Of a stretch of 5,055 nt of DNA, positions 1 to 5,055 are shown one piece after another. Under the pieces are notes generated by a model. It was not told the origin of the DNA. It worked only from the letters and a program-made list of their open reading frames with translations, and ran no database searches. This DNA comes from Planctomycetota bacterium (GTDB lineage Bacteria; Planctomycetota; UBA1135; UBA2386), in NCBI GenBank assembly GCA_020425885.1, contig JAGQRA010000212.1, positions 1 to 5,055 of the forward strand, read 5' to 3'. Positions within the stretch are counted from its first letter, which is position 1. The number at the start of each line of letters is the position of its first letter. A program made the position numbers and the translations under genes.

Positions 1-41
1 AGTTCTGGAGACAGGCATCATCTCTGACTCTCTCATGCAGG

Positions 42-77
42 GCGGGGCCGTCGAAAGACGAGCCCCGCACTTTTTTT
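42..77 (+). terminator. Rho-independent terminator of an upstream unit
   Basis: An 11-bp stem (left arm GCGGGGCCGTC at 42-52, right arm GACG + GCCCCGC at 57-68) is capped by a GAAA tetraloop (53-56), has a single bulged A at 61, and is followed within two bases by seven consecutive Ts (71-77). This is a textbook intrinsic terminator in the + direction. It must end a gene or RNA that begins left of the window. A TGA at 25-27 in frame 1 could be that gene's stop, 14 bases before the stem, but eight codons are too few to identify a protein. A structured RNA ending here is equally possible. Confidence 0.9.
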
Positions 78-94
78 GGGTCCTGCCTTCTTGC

Positions 95-118
95 GGATCA
101 CCGTCTCGGACGGAATCC
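95..118. repeat. Second hairpin just after the terminator
   Basis: GGAT-CA-CCGTC-TCG-GACGG-A-ATCC forms a nine-pair inverted repeat with a small internal loop and a three-base loop. It has no T-tract on either side, so it is not an intrinsic terminator by itself. It could be a backup 3' structure for the upstream transcript or a structure in the leader of the next gene. No function is shown. Confidence 0.5.
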
Positions 119-395
119 AAGTGTTCGACACGGCCTAGGCCCCGCCGGAAGGGGAAAACCGCCCGGCCACCGGACTCGAGGTGTAACCGATGCTCCGGCG
201 GCACTATGCTGCGTGTGTCCGGCATCACCACCACCACAGTGCTGGGCAACGGGTGCCCGCGGCGAATGCCACGCCATCCGGTTGAGCGAACACCACATTC
301 CCTGCGGCGAACCTTGCGAAGAACCGACGAGATGACCATGGACAGCTCGCGTCCCGACGCGACTGGTTCTGGCAAACACGCGGCTCGCCGCGCGA

Positions 396-424
396 CGAGA
401 GCAGGCGGTGGCGCGAGAGCAGGC
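396..424. repeat. 11-base direct repeat, 18-base period
   Basis: CGAGAGCAGGC occurs at 396-406 and again at 414-424. The second copy overlaps the left arm and loop of a small hairpin at 416-430 (AGAGC/GCTCT). The position, 30-60 bases upstream of the cupin start, would suit a regulator site or a leader structure. It could also be chance in GC-rich DNA. Confidence 0.4.
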
Positions 425-456
425 AGCTCTACCAGATCAGTAGGAGGGAGGAGCAG

Positions 457-759
457 ATGAGACCCAGGCTAGTCGACCACCCCACCGTGCGCGCCGATTG
501 GGCCCGCCGCGGTTACTCCTGTGAACTCTGGATCGACCCACCGGATCGGGTGTGGCACGACTTCCAGCATGAAACCGACCTGTTGCTGCTGCTGCTCGAG
601 GGCGCGATCCGCATCGAGCTGCCGGACCGCACGATCCGACTCGAGGTCGGCGACGAGGTCGGCATCCCGGCCCACACCCGGTTCACGATCCGACACGCCG
701 GCGAGCAGCCCGCCCGCTGGCTGCACGGCTATCGTGAAGGTCAGGCTGCGGCCGGCTGA
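457..759 (+). CDS. Small single-domain cupin protein (metal site probably lost)
   Basis: A 100-residue protein that is essentially one cupin beta-barrel. The conserved fold elements are W33-H38 (VWHDFQH), the strand ending LLEG (46-49), then GDEVGIPAH (65-73) and the C-terminal RWLHGY (87-92), a layout typical of small cytoplasmic cupin_2 proteins. The start is secure: AGGAGGGAGGAG lies at 442-453, directly before ATG 457. In related small cupins, as I recall them, the metal is held by a His, a Glu five or so residues later and a His after the PAxxxH turn. Here H38 is present, but the acidic position lies within a run of six leucines (42-47) and the later His position is F76. Metal binding is therefore doubtful and a non-enzymatic or sugar/ligand-binding role is possible. 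The gene is monocistronic, convergent with the next one, and its substrate is unknown. Confidence 0.85.
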   Translation: MRPRLVDHPTVRADWARRGYSCELWIDPPDRVWHDFQHETDLLLLLLEGAIRIELPDRTIRLEVGDEVGIPAHTRFTIRHAGEQPARWLHGYREGQAAAG

Positions 760-781
760 GCGCGCACGGCCGCGCCAGCTG

Positions 782-814
782 TGACCGGGCCGCTGTCGGG
801 CAGCCCCCCGGTCA
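782..814. terminator. Hairpin at the convergent junction (no T-tract)
   Basis: TGACCGGG (782-789) pairs perfectly with CCCGGTCA (807-814). An inner GCTG/CAGC stem (792-795 and 801-804) has a five-base loop, so the whole forms one long hairpin with a CC/CC internal loop. It sits between the stops of the cupin (759) and the pterin-synthase homologue (814-812) and includes the latter's TGA. It probably protects or ends both transcripts, but there is no U-tract on either strand, so it is not a canonical intrinsic terminator. Confidence 0.5.
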
Positions 815-1342
815 GGCCGGATCCTCCGTCACATTCGGTTCCTGAAGGGTCCAGACCCCGCGCTGGCCAGGGGTCTCCTCGATGCCGACCGACAGCCGTT
901 CGACGTGGAGCGTCGGCCACGTACCCCGCATGCGCTGCCGCAGTTCACGCCCGAACCAGGCCGCGAGGTTCTCGGCGCTGGTGTTCGAGATCGGCAGCAC
1001 GATCACCTCGTCGGCCGGGATCAGGTAGCGGCGCTGCCGGTATCGGATCTCGATGCTGCCGCCATCGACGTGTTCGGCGGTCAACACCGGATGCTCGCCG
1101 GGGATCAACAGGTGTTCGTCGAGGTCGTCGCACAGCTTGCGGAGCAACGGCTTGATCTCCTTGAAGTTGACCACCAGTCCGTGCCGGTCGAGCGCCGTGT
1201 GGAGCTCGACGAAGACCTTGTAGTTGTGGCCGTGCAGGCGCTCGGCCGTGCCATCCGGAAAGATGAGGAAGTGCGCGGCGCTGAACTTGATGTAGTCCTT
1301 CTCGACCTGGATCGACCAGCTTTCGGTTGGCTCGGCTGACAT
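812..1342 (-). CDS. 6-pyruvoyl-tetrahydropterin synthase / QueD family protein, atypical active site
   Basis: A 176-residue protein of the T-fold PTPS/6-carboxytetrahydropterin synthase family. Visible family features, in order, are FSAAH (20-24), LHGHNY (36-41), a GLVVNFKEIK strand-helix (55-64), LDEH (74-77), LPISNTSAENLA (116-127) and IEETPG (154-159). The zinc ligands H24, H37 and H39 are intact, and so is the pterin-anchoring Glu near 155-156. Canonical QueD has Cys four residues before the HGH histidine and Asp-His in 'LDH'; here those positions are A33 and E76 (D75 is kept, H77 follows). The only Cys is C71. The protein is longer than E. coli QueD (about 120 residues) because of an insert at roughly 82-112. 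Family members convert dihydroneopterin triphosphate in queuosine or biopterin synthesis, but this one may do something different. No queC, queE or folE neighbour is in view. ATG 1342 is chosen because the alternative GTG at 1390 would overlap the divergent gene; neither has a clear ribosome binding site. Confidence 0.85.
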   Translation of the reverse strand: MSAEPTESWSIQVEKDYIKFSAAHFLIFPDGTAERLHGHNYKVFVELHTALDRHGLVVNFKEIKPLLRKLCDDLDEHLLIPGEHPVLTAEHVDGGSIEIRYRQRRYLIPADEVIVLPISNTSAENLAAWFGRELRQRMRGTWPTLHVERLSVGIEETPGQRGVWTLQEPNVTEDPA

Positions 1343-1350
1343 GGCCGGCC

Positions 1351-1354
1351 AGGA
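1351..1354 (+). promoter_or_regulatory. Ribosome binding site deciding the second cupin's start
   Basis: AGGA at 1351-1354 lies seven bases before ATG 1362. The earlier in-frame ATG at 1341 has no Shine-Dalgarno and would overlap the start codon of the divergent gene (CATG at 1340-1343). ATG 1362 is therefore the preferred start. Confidence 0.55.
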
Positions 1355-1361
1355 TACCGCG

Positions 1362-1676
1362 ATGGACCTCGATGCGATCCCCTGGCGCACGACGCGCTAC
1401 GCAGGAATCGCGGTCCATTTCTATGCCTCCGACAAGCGCACCGGCCGGGTCACCGCCCTGATCCGGATGCAACCGGGCCACGGCTATCCGCGCCATCGTC
1501 ACCACGGCCGCGAAGAGGTCCTGGTCCTGCGGGGCAGCTACCGCGACGAGTTCGGCGACCACGCGGCCGGCACGTTTTCGAGCTACGACGACGGCACCAC
1601 GCATTCACCGATCGCCGGCGCTGACGAGGCCTGCGTCCTGCTGGCCGTCGCCCACGAAGGCGTGGCGCTGGTGTAG
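1362..1676 (+). CDS. ChrR-like cupin domain protein
   Basis: A 104-residue single-domain cupin. Motif 1 is an exact match to G-X5-H-X-H-X3-E-X6-G: G39, H45, H47, E51, G58. Motif 2 (G-X5-P-X-G-X2-H-X3-N) is met by G70, G78 and H81, with Asp and Ala at the Pro and Asn positions. H45, H47, E51 and H81 form a complete metal-binding set. The opening (W8, GI at 15-16, then TGRVTALIRMQPG at 27-39) and the 'EEVLVLRG' strand (51-58) resemble the cupin domain of ChrR-type proteins. ChrR itself is a zinc anti-sigma factor that responds to singlet oxygen, but the N-terminal zinc-binding anti-sigma domain is absent here and no sigma factor gene is adjacent, so an anti-sigma role is not supported. It may be a small dioxygenase-like or ligand-binding protein. 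It starts 19 bases from the divergent pterin-synthase homologue. Confidence 0.85.
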   Translation: MDLDAIPWRTTRYAGIAVHFYASDKRTGRVTALIRMQPGHGYPRHRHHGREEVLVLRGSYRDEFGDHAAGTFSSYDDGTTHSPIAGADEACVLLAVAHEGVALV

Positions 1677-1681
1677 CGGAG

Positions 1682-1723
1682 CGGCCCGGTCCCGACCTGC
1701 GGGCCGTCGCCGCGTTGCGGCGA
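1682..1723. terminator. Tandem hairpins between convergent genes (no T-tract)
   Basis: Two perfect 7-bp stems lie side by side: CGGCCCG/CGGGCCG (1682-1688 with 1700-1706, 11-base loop) and TCGCCGC/GCGGCGA (1707-1713 with 1717-1723, loop GTT). They fill the 52 bases between the stop of the ChrR-like cupin (1676) and the stop of EF-G (1731-1729). They are probably a shared bidirectional 3' structure. No U-tract follows on either strand, so termination may rely on Rho or the stems may only stabilise the 3' ends. Confidence 0.55.
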
Positions 1724-1728
1724 TGCAG

Positions 1729-3855
<2,127 letters not shown>

Positions 3856-3964
3856 GGTGGACTGACGCAAAAGGGGTGACACTGATACTGGGGCTCGGTC
3901 TTCGAGCCGGATCCAGGGGCTGCGGCGGCGGTCGAAGCAGGCCCGGACGCGCCGCATCGAGGCC

Positions 3965-3969
3965 CCTCC
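3965..3969 (-). promoter_or_regulatory. Strong Shine-Dalgarno for an alternative upstream fusA start
   Basis: On the minus strand GGAGG (3969 down to 3965) sits seven bases before an ATG at 3957-3955 that is in frame with fusA. This is a much better ribosome binding site than anything before ATG 3855. If used, it gives an EF-G with a 34-residue Arg-rich N-terminal extension. The same GGAGG lies in the right arm of the inverted repeat CTCCAG-CA-CTGGAG (3966-3979), so it could be hidden in a hairpin. Confidence 0.4.
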
Positions 3970-4009
3970 AGCACTGGAGAAGGCCCGGCCCGGGATCAGA
4001 AGGGCAAAG

Positions 4010-4037
4010 AAGTTAGCGTCCGACGCTGTTTCGTCAA
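4010..4037 (-). promoter_or_regulatory. Candidate sigma-70 promoter for fusA
   Basis: Reading the minus strand, TTGACG (4037-4032) is five of six to the -35 consensus and is followed after 16 bases by TAACTT (4015-4010), a weak -10 (three of six). Transcription would start near 4003, giving a leader of about 45 bases to ATG 3957 or about 150 bases to ATG 3855. The weak -10 keeps this tentative. Confidence 0.3.
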
Positions 4038-4184
4038 CTGCCGCCCGGCCCAGGTCCGGACTATTCGTGTCGCGGATCGACGCGACCATCACCCCCTTGG
4101 CGACGGCGCGACGGGCTTGCCGTCCAGATGTCCGACAGCCCGGACCGATGCTGAGGTATTACTGGACGCCTGGGAGAAGCTGAA

Positions 4185-5055
4185 ATGCCTGCATCGTCGC
4201 TCTGGATCCGAGTCCTGCTGATCGCGCTCACCGCCACCGGGGTGGCGGCGCAGAAGACGCCCGAGGAGGCGCTGCGCGCACTCGCCGAGGGCAACCGCCG
4301 CTTCGCCGCCGATCGCTCGGTGCCGCAACCGATCGGCGAGGGCGTCCGGCGCACGCTGGCCCGGGGCCAGAGCCCGTTCGCGGTGGTGCTGTGCTGCTCC
4401 GACAGCCGCGTCCCGCCCGAACACGTGTTCAACTGCGGCCTCGGCGAACTGTTCGTGGTGCGAGTCGCCGGCAACACCTGCGATCAGGAGACCCTGGCCA
4501 GCATCGAGTACGCCGTCGAACACCTGAACACGCCGCTCGTCGTCGTGCTCGGCCACGAGAGCTGCGGCGCGGTCGCGGCCTCGGTCGACCAGATCGTGGC
4601 CCTCGATCAGCAGCGAGCCGTGGCCGCGCCGAGCCGGGCCATCCAGCAGCTGATCGAGCGCATCGAGCCGGCCGTGCGCAAGGCGCGGGCGCGCGACTTC
4701 GGCGGCAAGGAGCTCAGCAACGTCTGCGAGGAGGAGAACGTCCATCTCGTGCTGCACGAGTGCATGCGCCGCAGCCAGCTGCTGCGCCGCTACGTCCAGG
4801 TCGGCAGCCTGCAGATGGTCGCGGCCCGATATCACCTCGACAGCGGCGAGGTCGAGTGGCTGCCGAACCGACCGCTCGCGCCCGAGCCGCGTGTCGACCT
4901 CGATCACAGCCTGCACGTCGCGCCACCGGCGGCGCCACCGCACGTCGCGTTGCGCATGCTGCAGGCCGGCCACCGCCGCTTCCTCGGCGACGGCCTGCCG
5001 CTCGGCGATCTCACCGCGACCCGCCGCGAGGCACTGACCCACGGCCAGCAGCCGC
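4185..5055 (+). CDS. Secreted beta-carbonic anhydrase, tandem-domain, 3' truncated by window edge
   Basis: It interconverts CO2 and bicarbonate at a zinc site. 290 codons are visible with no stop. A Sec signal peptide (hydrophobic 10-22, cleavage likely after VAA, residues 20-22) points to the periplasm. Domain 1 begins at about 28 (EALRALAEGNRRF), carries the zinc and catalytic motif CCSDSR (C71, D73, R75) and GHESCG (H124, C127), and ends in a typical RYHLDSGEVEWLP segment (215-227). A Pro-rich linker (about 228-253) follows, then residues 255-290 repeat residues 29-64 without gaps at an offset of 226, with 14 of 36 identical (shared ALR, L, G, RRF, D, R, L, GQ, P). A second beta-CA domain therefore starts and is cut by the window. 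The start ATG 4185 has GGGAG at 4172-4176. The gene diverges from fusA; no bicarbonate transporter (sulP or similar) is in view. Confidence 0.93.
   Translation, partial: MPASSLWIRVLLIALTATGVAAQKTPEEALRALAEGNRRFAADRSVPQPIGEGVRRTLARGQSPFAVVLCCSDSRVPPEHVFNCGLGELFVVRVAGNTCDQETLASIEYAVEHLNTPLVVVLGHESCGAVAASVDQIVALDQQRAVAAPSRAIQQLIERIEPAVRKARARDFGGKELSNVCEEENVHLVLHECMRRSQLLRRYVQVGSLQMVAARYHLDSGEVEWLPNRPLAPEPRVDLDHSLHVAPPAAPPHVALRMLQAGHRRFLGDGLPLGDLTATRREALTHGQQP

Larger units (their letters stand above)
78..456. other. 379-base intergenic region without a convincing gene
   Basis: Frames 2 and 3 on the + strand stay open for most of this stretch, but the translations are low-complexity Arg/Gly/Ala/Ser or Pro/Cys-rich, match no family I recognise, and lack a ribosome binding site. 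I treat them as a by-product of high GC. Visible structure is the hairpin at 95-118, a perfect 10-base palindrome (GGCCTAGGCC, 132-141), an 11-base direct repeat at 396-406 and 414-424, and a short stem (AGAGC/GCTCT) at 416-430 just before the Shine-Dalgarno of the next gene. I see no confident sigma-70 promoter, although the downstream cupin gene must be transcribed from somewhere in here, since a terminator isolates it from upstream. Confidence 0.5.
3856..4184. other. Divergent intergenic region between fusA and the carbonic anhydrase gene
   Basis: These 329 bases must hold the promoters of both flanking genes. I see a candidate sigma-70 promoter facing fusA (4010-4037), an in-frame alternative fusA start with a good ribosome binding site (3957, 3965-3969), and small inverted repeats at 3892-3908 (GGCTCG/CGAGCC), 3966-3979 (CTCCAG-CA-CTGGAG) and 4112-4142 (CGGGCT/AGCCCG). 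For the rightward gene the only AT-rich element is TATTAC at 4157-4162, without a convincing -35. Frames here show nothing I recognise as a gene. Confidence 0.5.

Noticed and set aside
206..268. Threonine-leader-like peptide (ITTTT...GNG) starting at ATG 206, reminiscent of thr operon attenuators
   Set aside because: The frame has no stop after the Thr run and continues to 460. No terminator/antiterminator pair follows, there is no proper ribosome binding site, and the downstream gene is a cupin rather than thrA.
98..300. Possible cobalamin-riboswitch-like boxes when the intergenic region is read on the minus strand
   Set aside because: Only isolated short matches (for example CACTGT) occur. 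The ordered box pattern and paired elements are absent, and no gene follows on that strand.
98..379. A 93-codon open frame on the minus strand in the left intergenic region
   Set aside because: No ribosome binding site, Arg/Gly/Pro-rich translation, no recognisable family. Best explained as a high-GC by-product.
332..460. A 42-residue frame whose TGA overlaps the ATG of the first cupin (ATGA)
   Set aside because: The composition is low-complexity Arg/Gly/Ala/Ser, there is no Shine-Dalgarno before ATG 332, and the cupin has its own strong ribosome binding site, so coupling is not needed. Kept only as a remark in the leader-region finding.
4112..4145. Mutually exclusive small stems (CGGGCT/AGCCCG versus GTCCG/CGGAC) in the carbonic anhydrase leader
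   Set aside because: Stems of five to six pairs with long loops are expected by chance in DNA this GC-rich, and no terminator or ribosome-binding-site masking is visible.
4089..5042. A 317-codon open frame on the minus strand over the carbonic anhydrase
   Set aside because: It mirrors a gene with intact beta-CA catalytic motifs and arises from the same codon bias. It has no recognisable motif and would run through the region upstream of the carbonic anhydrase start.

Overview
The window is uniformly GC-rich with GC-ending codons and reads as ordinary bacterial chromosome. It holds five protein genes, all short transcription units, and no rRNA, tRNA, IS element, integrase or CRISPR array that I could find. 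A Sec-type signal peptide on a periplasmic-style carbonic anhydrase suggests a Gram-negative host. The pterin-synthase homologue and the stand-alone EF-G fit a high-GC proteobacterium (myxobacterial/deltaproteobacterial type) or a planctomycete-like lineage, but nothing here fixes the phylum.

Layout, left to right. Bases 1-77 hold the tail of an upstream unit that ends in a textbook intrinsic terminator (GAAA-capped stem plus T7). Bases 78-456 contain no convincing gene, only a second hairpin, an 11-base direct repeat and a strong Shine-Dalgarno. Next come a small single-domain cupin (457-759, +), a convergent 6-pyruvoyl-tetrahydropterin synthase/QueD-family protein (812-1342, -), a head-to-head ChrR-like cupin (1362-1676, +), a convergent elongation factor G (1729-3855, -) and, diverging from it across about 330 bases, a beta-carbonic anhydrase (4185 to beyond the right edge, +).

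The genes alternate strand, so there is no operon here and no evident single pathway. Both convergent junctions (759/812 and 1676/1729) carry strong hairpins without a T-tract. The divergent junction between the pterin-synthase homologue and the ChrR-like cupin is only 19 bases.

The most interesting points are these. The carbonic anhydrase has a full catalytic domain followed by a linker and the clear start of a second copy of the same domain, giving a secreted tandem beta-CA cut by the window edge. The QueD/PTPS homologue keeps its three zinc histidines but has Ala where the catalytic Cys should be and Glu where the catalytic His should be. The first cupin appears to have lost its metal ligands while the second keeps a full set. 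The EF-G gene lies outside a ribosomal-protein operon and its start codon is ambiguous. I found no clearly new multi-gene system.
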